Assembly (NCBI GenBank): GCA_947630585.1
Contig: CANRIE010000084.1
Coordinates: 1 to 20,580, forward strand
Source of the DNA: an uncultured Bacilli bacterium
GTDB lineage: Bacteria; Bacillota_I; Bacilli_A; RF39; UBA660
Direction: 5' to 3'
Length of the DNA stretch: 20,580 nt
Of the stretch, positions 4,825 through 13,884 are shown piece by piece (the stretch's first letter is position 1; each line of letters opens with the position of its first letter). A model generated the notes under the pieces. That model was not told the origin of the DNA. It worked only from the letters and a program-made list of their open reading frames with translations, and ran no database searches. A program made the position numbers and the translations under genes.

Positions 4825-6358
4825 GCGTTCAAGAACAGAAAATGTTGTTACAAATATTTGGATTGGAGTATTATTTCAAACAATTAGTTTAATTTTAGGA
4901 TTTGTCTCAAGGACAATATTTATTAAAATATTAGGTTCAGAATATTTAGGATTAAATAGTTTATTTACAAATATATTAACTATTTTATCATTTGCAGAAC
5001 TTGGAATTGGGGGAGCAATTGTTTTTAGCATGTATAAACCCCTTGCTAACCATGATATTAAAAAATTAAAAAAAATTGTTAATTTCTTTAAAAAAACTTA
5101 TTTTAAAATTGGCGTTATTATACTTATAATAGGAACTTTAATTATTCCTTTAATTCCTTTAATTATTTCTGATGTTCCAAATATAAAAGAAAGTATTTAT
5201 TTAATCTATTTCTTATTTTTAATTGATACATCAATTTCTTATTTCTTTTCCTATAAAACTTCTTTGATAACGGCTGATCAAAAAAATTATATTGTTATAA
5301 CTTATACTTATTTATTTAAAATTGTTCAAATAATTGTCCAACTTTTAGTATTACAGTTTACAAAAGAATATATATTATATTTAGTTTTACAAATAATAAC
5401 AACTTTTATAACTAATATATATTTATCTAGAAAAGCCGAAAAAATGTATCCCTTTGTTAAAGAACTTAAAAATGAAGAATTAGAAAAAAAAGATCGGGAT
5501 ACTATCTATAATAATGTTAAAGCTTTATTTATTTATAAATTTTCATCAGTTATTTTAAATGGAACTGATAGTATTATTATTTCTAAGATGTTTGGAATAA
5601 TAATTTTAGGTTTATATTCTAATTATTATTTACTTTTAAATGCTGTTGTTTTAATAATAACTCAGATTTTAAATGCTTTTACATCAAGTATTGGAAATTT
5701 AATAGCTAAGAATGAAAAAGAAAAAGAAAAAATTGTTTTCAATGAATTATTTTATTTTACAGTATTTATATATGGAGTTGTAGCTATTTGTTTATATAAT
5801 TTATTTAATAATTTTGTAAATATTTGGCTTGGAAGTGATTATTTATTAGATGATATAGTTATATTAGCTTTAGTGTTACATTTTTATATAAATGGGGTTC
5901 AATTTTCAACTTATACATATCGAAATACGGCAGGATTATTTCGAAAATTTCGGTATTCCCCAATTATAGCTGTTATTTTAAATATAGGATTTTCAATTTT
6001 ATTAGGAAAAATGATGGGGCTAGCTGGAGTATTCTTTGCAACTAGTATTGCTAGAATATTAACATCAGGAATAATTGATCCAATTATTGTATATAAATAT
6101 GTTCTAAAAGAAAAAGTTAGTAAATATTATCTACGTTATATATTATATTTCATAGGTATTTTAATAACATATGGGGTTACTTATTATATAACTAGTTTTA
6201 TAAAAACACCAAATTTATTAATGTTTTTTGTAAAAGCATTAATAACTCTTATTTTAGCATCAGGAATATTTATTATTTTTACCAAGAAAACTGAAGAATT
6301 TCAAAACGTTAAAAATTCGGTTATTAATTTTCTTAAAAAGCGTTTGAAGTTTTTATAA
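4817..6358 (+). CDS. Wzx-type polysaccharide flippase (513 aa)
   Basis: Polytopic membrane protein of the MOP/PST (polysaccharide transport) superfamily, expected to flip undecaprenyl-diphosphate-linked repeat units across the membrane. The N-terminus NVVTNIWIGVLFQTISLILGFVSR and the IKILGSEYLGLNSLFTNIL region are typical of the family, followed by about 12-14 hydrophobic segments and a basic C-terminus (KKRLKFL). The ATG at 4817 is chosen because AAAGGAG lies 6 nt before it; an upstream in-frame TTG at 4793 has no SD and lies deep inside licD. The 8-nt overlap with licD suggests translational coupling. Confidence 0.93.
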   Translation: MNERSRTENVVTNIWIGVLFQTISLILGFVSRTIFIKILGSEYLGLNSLFTNILTILSFAELGIGGAIVFSMYKPLANHDIKKLKKIVNFFKKTYFKIGVIILIIGTLIIPLIPLIISDVPNIKESIYLIYFLFLIDTSISYFFSYKTSLITADQKNYIVITYTYLFKIVQIIVQLLVLQFTKEYILYLVLQIITTFITNIYLSRKAEKMYPFVKELKNEELEKKDRDTIYNNVKALFIYKFSSVILNGTDSIIISKMFGIIILGLYSNYYLLLNAVVLIITQILNAFTSSIGNLIAKNEKEKEKIVFNELFYFTVFIYGVVAICLYNLFNNFVNIWLGSDYLLDDIVILALVLHFYINGVQFSTYTYRNTAGLFRKFRYSPIIAVILNIGFSILLGKMMGLAGVFFATSIARILTSGIIDPIIVYKYVLKEKVSKYYLRYILYFIGILITYGVTYYITSFIKTPNLLMFFVKALITLILASGIFIIFTKKTEEFQNVKNSVINFLKKRLKFL

Positions 6359-6366
6359 GGAGGATT

Positions 6367-7326
6367 ATGAAAGTAAGTGTAATAGTTCCCGTTTATAATG
6401 TTCAGGATTATATTGTTAAGTGCATTGATAGTTTAGTTCGTCAAACCTTAAAAGATATAGAAATAATTATTGTAAATGATGGAACCAAAGATAATTCAAT
6501 TAAAAAAATAAAAGAAAATTTTGATGATAAACGTATAAAGATAATTTCCAAAGAAAACGGTGGTCTCGCTAGCGCTAGAAATAGGGGAGTTGAAGAAGCA
6601 ACAGGAGAATACTTATTCTTTGTTGATAGTGATGACTTTATTGATACTAATACTTTAAAAGAAATGTATGATGAAGCGAGTAAAAATAATCTTGATATAG
6701 TTTATTGTGATTATTACTTATATTATCAAGATAAAAAAATTCCAAGTTCAAGTATCGAACATTATGATATTAATAATCCCAAAAGTTTAATAACTGGAGT
6801 TCCTGGAGCTGTATGCAAGTTAATAAAAAGAGAATTGTATTTAAAATATAATATTAAATTTTTAAATGGAAGATTTTTTGAAGATATAGCAATTATTCCT
6901 TTTTTCTTAGCAATTACTAAAAAATCAAGTTATATAAGAAAACCATTTTATTATTATTTACAAAGAGATGGAAGTATATTAAATAAAAAGCATTATGATA
7001 AAAAATGGGAAGATATATTTTATGTAATGGAATATTTAAAAGAGAAGTTTATAACTAATAATATATTTGAAGATTATAAAGAAGAGTTAGAATATCTTTA
7101 TATAGAACATTTACTTCATGCTGCTAACTTAAGATTTCTTGATTACAAAGAAGGAAATAAAAACATTTTTAAAGTTGCTAATATTATGAAAAAAGAATTT
7201 CCTAAATGGAAGAATAATAAATATTACAAATTAGAAAATAAAAAATATAAAATTATTTGTAATCTTTTCTATTATAAGCAAATTTGGTTATTAAAATTAA
7301 TTAGAAAGGTTAAGAAAAATGGTTAA
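6367..7326 (+). CDS. GT2 family glycosyltransferase A (319 aa)
   Basis: Cytoplasmic inverting glycosyltransferase with a GT-A fold. MKVSVIVPVYN opens the nucleotide-binding fold; D38 in VNDGTKD and the DxD motif D87-S-D89-D90 bind the nucleotide sugar and metal. ENGGLASARNRG (63-74) is the usual acceptor-side motif, and FFED near 172-175 is a likely catalytic-base region. It adds one sugar to the lipid-linked repeat unit; donor and acceptor are not predictable. SD AAGGAGG precedes the ATG, 8 nt after the flippase stop. Its N-terminal part is nearly identical in DNA to that of the next gene. The C-terminus is Lys/Tyr-rich. Confidence 0.93.
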   Translation: MKVSVIVPVYNVQDYIVKCIDSLVRQTLKDIEIIIVNDGTKDNSIKKIKENFDDKRIKIISKENGGLASARNRGVEEATGEYLFFVDSDDFIDTNTLKEMYDEASKNNLDIVYCDYYLYYQDKKIPSSSIEHYDINNPKSLITGVPGAVCKLIKRELYLKYNIKFLNGRFFEDIAIIPFFLAITKKSSYIRKPFYYYLQRDGSILNKKHYDKKWEDIFYVMEYLKEKFITNNIFEDYKEELEYLYIEHLLHAANLRFLDYKEGNKNIFKVANIMKKEFPKWKNNKYYKLENKKYKIICNLFYYKQIWLLKLIRKVKKNG

Positions 7327-8269
7327 AGTAAGTGTAGTAGTTCCAGTTTTTAATGGAGAAAGTTATATAAGAAAATGTTTAGATAGTTTAGTTCGTCAAA
7401 CTTTAAAAGATATCGAAATAATTATTATAAATGATGGCTCGAAAGATAAAACTTTAGATATTTTAAAAGAATATCAAAAAAAATGTAAAAATATAAAAAT
7501 AATTAATCAAGAAAATAAAGGAATTGCTGCATCAAGAAATGAAGGAATAAAAGTTGCAGAGGGAGAGTATATCGCTTTTTTAGATAGTGATGATTTTGTT
7601 GATTTAACAATGTATCAAAAATTATATCAAAAAATTACATCTAGTGATTTTGATGTTGTTACAACTTACTTTAATTTTCAATATGAAGAAAAAATAGAAA
7701 AAGGAATTGTTGATATTAAAAAAGATATTTTAAATATTAAAGACTTAAAAAAATATTTTCTTAATATGTATCCTGTTGTTTGGAATAAATTATATAAAAA
7801 AGAATTATTTAATGATTTAAAATTTCGCAATGTATATGCTGAAGATGTTGATATTTTATATCGTATTTTACCTAAAATAAAAAAAATGGGTGTTGTTAAA
7901 GAATATTTATATTATTATTATCAAAGAGAAAACTCTGAATCAAAAGTTTATACAACAAGATTATTTGATTATGTTTATAACTTTAATGATTTATATAAAT
8001 ATTATCAAACTAAATGGTATATGGAAATTTATAAAAAAGAATTTGAATATGTCTATGTGCGTTATTTATATGCAACTTTCTTAAAAAGAAGTCTTACATT
8101 AGACATAAAAATGCAAGAAAAAGCTTATAAATTAGCTGTTAAAAGTGTTGGAGAACATTTTCCAAAATATAGATTAAATAAATATTTTTATAGATCTTTA
8201 AAAGGTTTATATTTAGTAACTTTTAATCGTTTCTATATAAATATAATAAAATTATTAAGGAGAAAGTAA
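7319..8269 (+). CDS. GT2 family glycosyltransferase B (316 aa)
   Basis: Second GT2 enzyme, with the same plan as its upstream neighbour: VKVSVVVPVFN, D39 in INDGSKD, ENKGIAASRNEG, and DxD at D89-S-D91-D92, then a YAEDVDILYR block as probable base region. It shares CLDSLVRQTLKDIEIII almost exactly with the first GT2 gene, but the C-terminal halves diverge, as expected for enzymes with different acceptors. The start overlaps the upstream stop by 8 nt (ATGGTTAA), with AAAGG 9 nt before it. Probably adds a different residue of the repeat unit. Confidence 0.93.
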   Translation: MVKVSVVVPVFNGESYIRKCLDSLVRQTLKDIEIIIINDGSKDKTLDILKEYQKKCKNIKIINQENKGIAASRNEGIKVAEGEYIAFLDSDDFVDLTMYQKLYQKITSSDFDVVTTYFNFQYEEKIEKGIVDIKKDILNIKDLKKYFLNMYPVVWNKLYKKELFNDLKFRNVYAEDVDILYRILPKIKKMGVVKEYLYYYYQRENSESKVYTTRLFDYVYNFNDLYKYYQTKWYMEIYKKEFEYVYVRYLYATFLKRSLTLDIKMQEKAYKLAVKSVGEHFPKYRLNKYFYRSLKGLYLVTFNRFYINIIKLLRRK

Positions 8270-9423
8270 TGAAAAAAGTTTTGTTTGTTGTTGATGAAAG
8301 AATGATGGGGGGAGTATCAATTTTACTTCATGATATTTTAAATTCTCTTAATATAAAAAAATATGAAATAGATGTTATGGTTTTACATAATAGGGGAGAT
8401 TATTTAGATAATTTAGATCCTCAGGTTAGTATTATTTATGGAACACCTTTTTTTGAAGTTATTGATTATACTTTAAAAGAAGTTTTAAAATCTAAAAAAA
8501 TTAAATTAATACTTAAAAAAATCTATTTAATTTTTCTTATGAAGACAGGCTTAATTAAGAAAAAGATAGTTAAAGAAAGACAAAAATGTTTAACTAAAAA
8601 GTATGATGTTGAAATTGCTTTTAAAGATGGATTTACAGCTCTTTTTACTGTTTATGGTGATAGCATTAAAAAATATCATTGGTTACATACAGACTATGGT
8701 AATTATGATTGTGTTGCTAATTATAGTAAGTTATTTAAAGAAGTATTTTTAAAATTTGATAAAATAATTGGAATTAGTAATGGGGTTTTAAATGAATTCT
8801 TGAAAAAATATAAGGCTAAAGATACTTTAGTAATTTATAATTTAATTGATGAAGAAAAAATTATTAATAATAGTTTAAAAGAAAAAGTAAAATATGATAA
8901 AAACAAATTAAATTTAATTTCTGTTGGAAGAATTCATCCTATGAAAGGGTATGATAGATTAATTGAAGTTTTACATAAAATTGATGAAGAAGGAAATTTA
9001 GATAATGTTGTTGTAAGATTAATTGGAAGTGGAGGTGATGATTTAAAAATAAAAAATATGATTAAAGAATACAATTTAGAGAATAAAGTTCTTTTTATGG
9101 GTCCTAAGAAAAATCCTTTTCCTTATGTTAAAGCATCCGATTGCTTTTTAATGACATCTCGTTATGAACCGTTTGGACTAGTTATATTAGAAGCTTTAAT
9201 TTTAAAAGTTCCGGTTTTAGCAATGGAAGTTTTAAGTATTCATGAAATAATGGATGAAAAATATGGAATAATAGTTGAAAATTCAAGTGAAGGGTTGTAT
9301 AATGGTATTTTGGATATTGTCAAGAATCCTGATAAATTAAAAAAATGTCGGGATAATTTAAAAGATTTTTCTTATAATATTGATGATATCGTTAAAAAAA
9401 TAGAAAAATTATTGGATGAGTGA
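8269..9423 (+). CDS. GT4 family glycosyltransferase (384 aa)
   Basis: Retaining glycosyltransferase with a GT-B fold. The C-terminal donor domain is clear: ISVGRIHPMKGYDRLIE (217-233), LIGSGGD (251-257), FMGPKKNPFPYVKASD (276-291) and the E-x7-E motif E300-PFGLVIL-E308. The N-terminal domain begins MKKVLFVVDERMMGGVSILL, with a glycine-rich acceptor loop. Cytoplasmic, probably membrane-associated, adding a sugar to the lipid-linked repeat unit. The start overlaps the upstream stop by 1 nt (TAATG), with AAGGAG 6 nt before it. Donor sugar unknown. Confidence 0.93.
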   Translation: MKKVLFVVDERMMGGVSILLHDILNSLNIKKYEIDVMVLHNRGDYLDNLDPQVSIIYGTPFFEVIDYTLKEVLKSKKIKLILKKIYLIFLMKTGLIKKKIVKERQKCLTKKYDVEIAFKDGFTALFTVYGDSIKKYHWLHTDYGNYDCVANYSKLFKEVFLKFDKIIGISNGVLNEFLKKYKAKDTLVIYNLIDEEKIINNSLKEKVKYDKNKLNLISVGRIHPMKGYDRLIEVLHKIDEEGNLDNVVVRLIGSGGDDLKIKNMIKEYNLENKVLFMGPKKNPFPYVKASDCFLMTSRYEPFGLVILEALILKVPVLAMEVLSIHEIMDEKYGIIVENSSEGLYNGILDIVKNPDKLKKCRDNLKDFSYNIDDIVKKIEKLLDE

Positions 9424-10939
9424 TAACATGAATTTACAAAAAATAAGCAAAAACATCTTAATCATTTTTATGATTTTAGAACCATTATTAGATTTATATT
9501 TTCTTTATAGTGATAATATTATAAATATATTTAAGTTTTCACCTGCAACTATAATTCGAATGATATTTATACTAGTTATGGTAATATTTATAATCATTTT
9601 AAATAAAAAGAAACTTAATAAAAAAAATTTAGTTATTTTTATAATGATTTATTTAGCTTATAGCTTATTTCATTTATATAATGGTACTTTATTTAAGGGA
9701 GTATCAACTTATCATGAATATTCATTATTTAAAGAAGCTTTTTATTTAGTTAGAATGACATGTCCTTTAGTATTATTTTATTTAACTTATAAAAATGATA
9801 TTGATTATCAAGATACAAAGAAAATTATAATTATAGTTTACTTTATATTTTCTAGTATTATGGTTTTAACTAATTTAGTTGGTATTGCAAGAGTATCATA
9901 TGGAGTAATAAAAAGAGAAACTATCATTGGAAATTTTTTGATGTGGTTCAAACCAGGTATTTATAATACTTATACTTATGAATATTTTGCAAGTAAAGGA
10001 TTATTTAGTTATGCTAATCCTTTAAGCAGTTTGATGGTAAGTTTTTTACCTTTATTAGTTTATATTGTTTTAAAAGAAAAAACTAATTTCTTTAATATTA
10101 TAACTTTATTTTTAACAATACTTGCCATGATAATGCTAGGAACAAGAATTGCTGGAATTGGGATGTATTTAGTATTTATATTTTCACTTATTATTTATGT
10201 AAGTTATAGTTTAATTAAAAATAAGAAAGTATTTACAAAAAACTTTATAATATGTCTTAGTTTTCTTTTAATATTTTTAGTTATCTATAAATATACACCA
10301 GCAGCTAATAGAGTTATTAATGATGACTATGAAACTAATAGTACTGAAAAACAAGATGCTGATTTAAAACTTATAAAATTAAAAGATGAAATTAAAGATT
10401 TAGAGCAAAATGAAAAGAAAGAGAAGGAAATAGAATTTTTAGATGAATATGCAAAATACTATGGATTTAAAGAGCATTATTATTTTGATGCTTATCCTTA
10501 TCAAGAAGATCCTGAGTTTTGGTTCGATTTATTAGAAGTTCCATATCAAGATAGAAATGATAATCGGAAGATTAAGACTTTAATTACCAAACGAGTATTT
10601 GAATTAAATAATAATAAACTTGATTATTTAGTTGGATTTTCATTTGAAAGGTCAATGAATGCTGATAACTATATGGAAAATGATATTATAGCTCAGTTTT
10701 ATTCAATGGGAATACTTGGTTTAATTTTATTTATATTTCCATACTTTTACTTAATTTGTTATGCTCTTTATAAAATAATTAAAGAAAAAAAATTTACATA
10801 TTTAAATATAACTTATATTATAGTTATTTCTTTGATTTATTTTACTAGTATTTTAAGTGGTAATGTTTTTGACCAATGGATTGTAACTTTCTTTTTAGGA
10901 TTTATAAGTGGGGTTTTATTGAAAAATATAGAGGAGTAG
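9416..10939 (+). CDS. Wzy-like polysaccharide polymerase (507 aa)
   Basis: A polytopic membrane protein with about 10-12 hydrophobic segments and one long polar loop (about residues 294-416, rich in Lys, Glu and Asp, including a predicted helical stretch LKLIKLKDEIKDLEQNEKKE). This is the usual shape of O-antigen/capsule polymerases, which join repeat units on the outer face of the membrane; sequence conservation in this family is low, so the call rests on topology and context between glycosyltransferases and a flippase. The ATG at 9416 overlaps the previous stop by 8 nt (ATGAGTGA); ATG at 9428 is an alternative. The SD is weak for both, consistent with coupling to upstream translation. An O-antigen ligase-like enzyme is the main alternative. 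Confidence 0.8.
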   Translation: MSDNMNLQKISKNILIIFMILEPLLDLYFLYSDNIINIFKFSPATIIRMIFILVMVIFIIILNKKKLNKKNLVIFIMIYLAYSLFHLYNGTLFKGVSTYHEYSLFKEAFYLVRMTCPLVLFYLTYKNDIDYQDTKKIIIIVYFIFSSIMVLTNLVGIARVSYGVIKRETIIGNFLMWFKPGIYNTYTYEYFASKGLFSYANPLSSLMVSFLPLLVYIVLKEKTNFFNIITLFLTILAMIMLGTRIAGIGMYLVFIFSLIIYVSYSLIKNKKVFTKNFIICLSFLLIFLVIYKYTPAANRVINDDYETNSTEKQDADLKLIKLKDEIKDLEQNEKKEKEIEFLDEYAKYYGFKEHYYFDAYPYQEDPEFWFDLLEVPYQDRNDNRKIKTLITKRVFELNNNKLDYLVGFSFERSMNADNYMENDIIAQFYSMGILGLILFIFPYFYLICYALYKIIKEKKFTYLNITYIIVISLIYFTSILSGNVFDQWIVTFFLGFISGVLLKNIEE

Positions 10940-10942
10940 TAT

Positions 10943-11410
10943 ATGAAAAAAGTTATGTTTATATCATCAACTGGAGGACATTTATCAGAGTTACTAGAAT
11001 TAAATGATTTATTTAAATTATATGATAGTATAATTGTAACCGAGAAAACCAAATCTAATTTATATTTAAAAGATAAATATAAAAAAGTTTATTATTTAGT
11101 TTATGGAACTAAATCACATTTATTTACCTATTTATTTAAATTTACTTTTAATGTTTTTAAATCATTATATTTATTTTTAAAAGAAAGACCTGATGTAGTA
11201 GTTACAACTGGTGCTCATACAGCAGTTAGCATGTGTTATATTGCTAAACTATTTCGCAAAAAAGTTATTTTTATTGAAACTTTAGCAAATAGAAATACAA
11301 AAACATTATCTGGAAAGTTAGTTTATCCTATTGCAGATTACTTTTTAGTTCAATGGGAGAGTATGCTAGAATTGTATCCTAAAGCTATTTACATGGGATT
11401 CATATTTTAG
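10943..11410 (+). CDS. Alg14-like glycosyltransferase subunit (155 aa)
   Basis: Alg14/Cps14F-type subunit of a two-protein UDP-sugar glycosyltransferase. The N-terminus MKKVMFISSTGGHLSELLEL has the SSTGGHL motif (8-14); VVVTTGAHTAV (85-95) and IETLANRNTKTLSGKLVYPIAD (111-132) are also typical. In this family the Alg14 part anchors the complex at the membrane and binds the lipid acceptor, while the Alg13 partner binds the donor. The partner is the next gene, 8 nt downstream. Bacterial pairs such as pneumococcal Cps14F/G extend the first lipid-linked sugar; the donor here is unknown. SD GAGGAG precedes the start, 3 nt after the wzy stop. Confidence 0.92.
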   Translation: MKKVMFISSTGGHLSELLELNDLFKLYDSIIVTEKTKSNLYLKDKYKKVYYLVYGTKSHLFTYLFKFTFNVFKSLYLFLKERPDVVVTTGAHTAVSMCYIAKLFRKKVIFIETLANRNTKTLSGKLVYPIADYFLVQWESMLELYPKAIYMGFIF

Positions 11411-11418
11411 GAGGTAGT

Positions 11419-11898
11419 ATGATATTAGTAACACTTGGAACCCAAGATAAAAAATTTACAAGATTATTAGATGAAATAGAAAGATTAATCAAAGAAAAAG
11501 TAATTCAAGAAGAAGTTGTTGTTCAAGCAGGATACTCAAGTGATTATAAATCTTCTAATATGAAAATATTTGATTTAATTGCTAAAGATGAGTTTGATAA
11601 ACTAATTAGTTCGTGTTCATTTCTAATAACTCATGGTGGAGTAGGTTCTATTTTAACAGGCCTTAAATACAATAAAAAAGTAATAGCTGTGCCACGTCTT
11701 AAAGAGTATAAAGAACACGTTAATAATCATCAAGTTCAAATTATTAATAATTTTCATGAAGAAGGTTATATTATAGGTATAAGTGACATAAATGAAATTG
11801 AAAGTGCTATTTTAAAAATTAAAGATTTTAAACCCAAAAAGTTCAAAAGTAATAAAGAAAAAGCACTTAAATTAGTACAAGAATTAATTGAAAAATAA
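11419..11898 (+). CDS. Alg13-like catalytic glycosyltransferase subunit (159 aa)
   Basis: Partner of the preceding Alg14-like protein. It corresponds to the C-terminal donor-binding half of MurG-type GT-B enzymes: MILVTLGTQ at the N-terminus, ITHGGVGSILTGL (70-82) as the nucleotide-sugar loop, and VPRLKEYKEHVNNHQVQI (91-108), the usual EHxNNHQ block. Together the two subunits form one active inverting enzyme at the inner face of the membrane. The start follows AGGAGGT. It is the last gene of the operon; no clear terminator follows, and the LCP gene 66 nt downstream has its own promoter. Confidence 0.92.
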   Translation: MILVTLGTQDKKFTRLLDEIERLIKEKVIQEEVVVQAGYSSDYKSSNMKIFDLIAKDEFDKLISSCSFLITHGGVGSILTGLKYNKKVIAVPRLKEYKEHVNNHQVQIINNFHEEGYIIGISDINEIESAILKIKDFKPKKFKSNKEKALKLVQELIEK

Positions 11899-11902
11899 GA
11901 AT

Positions 11903-11931
11903 TTGCATATTTTATTAAAATAGTGTATAAT
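11903..11931 (+). promoter_or_regulatory. Promoter of the LCP gene
   Basis: TTGCAT (11903-11908), 17-nt spacer, consensus TATAAT (11926-11931), 33 nt before the LCP start. It allows LCP expression independent of the polysaccharide operon. Confidence 0.65.
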
Positions 11932-11964
11932 GTACTATGAAAAAATAAAAAGGATGGTGTTAAA

Positions 11965-13878
11965 ATGGAAAATAAAAAGAAAAAACGAAGTAATGATAAG
12001 AAAAAAGATAATAATAAATTAAAAATTTTAAATATAATTTCAGTTATTCTTAATATAATTATCTTAATATTTTTTATAGTAAATACTTATATGATTTTAA
12101 AATATGATATATTGCCACTTAAATATTTAGTACTTTATTTTCTTATTGCAATAGTTATTCCAATTTTAATATTAGTTTTATTTTATTATAAAAAAAGCAA
12201 ATTTAAGTTAAAAATTTCTTTATTAGTTATTGATTTTATATATGTTTTATTATTTACTTTCGCGACTATTTATTTAAATAAGACATTTAATTTTTTAGAT
12301 GAAATTGATATTGGAATTAAGTATATAACTAAAAATTATAAAGTTGTTGTTTCTAAAGACTCTACTTATCAAGTTATTGATGATTTAGAGAAGAAGAATA
12401 TTGGATATGTTGAGATTGATAATACTGATTATAAAGTAGCTTTAGGTGAAATTAATAAAAAAATTACTTTTCAAAATAAAAGTTATTTAGATTCAACAAC
12501 TATGTTTGAAGCATTTGGCCTTAAAGAATTAGATGGATTAGTTACAACTGATACTTATTATGAATTGTTAAGCGAAAATATTGAAAAGTTTAAAGATGAT
12601 TATCGGGTTATATATGAATTTTCTGTTAAAGAAAAAGAAGAAGAAGATGATATAACCAAAGATGTTGATGTTACTAAGGATGTTTTTAATGTTTATGTAA
12701 CTGGTATGGATACTTATGGTGATATTTCAACTATATCAAGAAGTGATGTTAATATTGTTATTAGTATTAATCCTAAAACTTATCAAATATTAATGGTTAA
12801 TATTCCAAGAGATTATTATGTTGTTTTCCCAGGTCAAACTAAAAAGGATAAATTAACTCATGCTGGATTATATGGAACTAATATGAGTATTAGAACGATT
12901 GAAGATATATTAGATATTGATATAAATTATTATGTTAAAACTAATTTTAACACGGTTATTAGTTTAGTTGATGCTTTAGGTGGAGTAGATGTTTATTCAA
13001 TGTATACATTTAATTATGGATTCTATTATAAAAAAGGATATAATCATGTAAATGGATCTCAAGCTTTAAATTTTGCTAGAACAAGATATGTATTACCTAA
13101 TGGTGATATTGATAGAGGAAGAAATCAAGAAGCAATGATTCAAGCAATTATCACGAAAGCAACTAGTATGACAATTTTAACTAGATATACAACTCTTTTA
13201 GAATCATTAAAGGGAACGTTTATGACTAATATATCAACTGATAAAATAACTGATATTATTAAAATGCAATTAGATAAAATGCCAAAATGGAATATTACGT
13301 CAATGACTTTATCAGGTTTTGGTGATAATGATTATACAAGTGTTTTTAAAGATACCAAAGTTTTTGTAATGCATCCAGATGAAGAAACAATAAAAAAAGC
13401 TCAAGAAGCTTTACAAGATGTTAGGGATGGAAAGATACTTGAAAGTAGTTATGAAGAAAATACGGGTGGGGAAGTTTATACCCCATTTAGACCAACTCCA
13501 TCTCCTGTTACACCTGATTCTTCAAAACCAGTAGTTCCGGAAGAAGAAAAAGATGAAGAAGAGGATAATAAAGAGAATGACGAGAATAGTGATATTAAAG
13601 ATGACGATACTAACAACAATGATGAGAATTTAAATGATAAAGATGTAAGTGATGGAAAAGAAGATAATAATGTAGATGATGAGAATAAAAGTCCTAGTGA
13701 TAGTGAAACTACTAATCCAGATAATAATACTCAAACTAATCCTAGTGATACCCCTTCAACAAATCCAGATGATAATAATAGCGATACCTCTAAGCCTGAT
13801 GATAATCCAACAATTACGCCAGGCGATTCAGAGAATAATGGTGATGCATCTGATATAGTAATAAATGTTACTGAATAA
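11965..13878 (+). CDS. CpsA/Cps2A-type LytR-CpsA-Psr (LCP) phosphotransferase (637 aa)
   Basis: LCP proteins transfer polymers from undecaprenyl diphosphate to peptidoglycan on the outer face of the membrane. Order: basic cytoplasmic N-terminus (1-18), three membrane segments (about 20-45, 53-75, 83-105), an extracellular accessory domain (about 108-235), the LCP domain (about 240-405) and a long tail. LCP motifs seen: SRSDVNIVISINP (258-270), VNIPRDYYV (278-286), KLTHAGLYG (296-304), VDALGGVDV (335-343), and LNFARTRYVLPNGDIDRGRNQ (368-388) with the conserved Arg/Asp. Three membrane segments plus an accessory domain match pneumococcal Cps2A. The last 130 residues are Asp/Asn/Glu/Ser/Thr/Pro-rich and probably disordered. 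Likely attaches the polysaccharide made by the upstream operon. Confidence 0.93.
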   Translation: MENKKKKRSNDKKKDNNKLKILNIISVILNIIILIFFIVNTYMILKYDILPLKYLVLYFLIAIVIPILILVLFYYKKSKFKLKISLLVIDFIYVLLFTFATIYLNKTFNFLDEIDIGIKYITKNYKVVVSKDSTYQVIDDLEKKNIGYVEIDNTDYKVALGEINKKITFQNKSYLDSTTMFEAFGLKELDGLVTTDTYYELLSENIEKFKDDYRVIYEFSVKEKEEEDDITKDVDVTKDVFNVYVTGMDTYGDISTISRSDVNIVISINPKTYQILMVNIPRDYYVVFPGQTKKDKLTHAGLYGTNMSIRTIEDILDIDINYYVKTNFNTVISLVDALGGVDVYSMYTFNYGFYYKKGYNHVNGSQALNFARTRYVLPNGDIDRGRNQEAMIQAIITKATSMTILTRYTTLLESLKGTFMTNISTDKITDIIKMQLDKMPKWNITSMTLSGFGDNDYTSVFKDTKVFVMHPDEETIKKAQEALQDVRDGKILESSYEENTGGEVYTPFRPTPSPVTPDSSKPVVPEEEKDEEEDNKENDENSDIKDDDTNNNDENLNDKDVSDGKEDNNVDDENKSPSDSETTNPDNNTQTNPSDTPSTNPDDNNSDTSKPDDNPTITPGDSENNGDASDIVINVTE

Positions 13879-13884
13879 TAATAA

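Noticed and set aside
7890..8084. Plus-strand reading frame inside the second GT2 gene
   Set aside because: Shifted frame of a well-supported glycosyltransferase, without SD or family resemblance.
4000..9423. Mycoplasma-type code with TGA as Trp
   Set aside because: licD and the GT4 gene end in TGA at junctions with a well-formed next start, and Trp codons are TGG.
10837..11052. Minus-strand frame across the polymerase/Alg14 junction
   Set aside because: Antisense to two supported genes; no SD or promoter noted.
13676..13858. Plus-strand frame inside the LCP tail
   Set aside because: Low-complexity Ile/Met-rich translation of the Asp/Asn-rich repeat in another frame.
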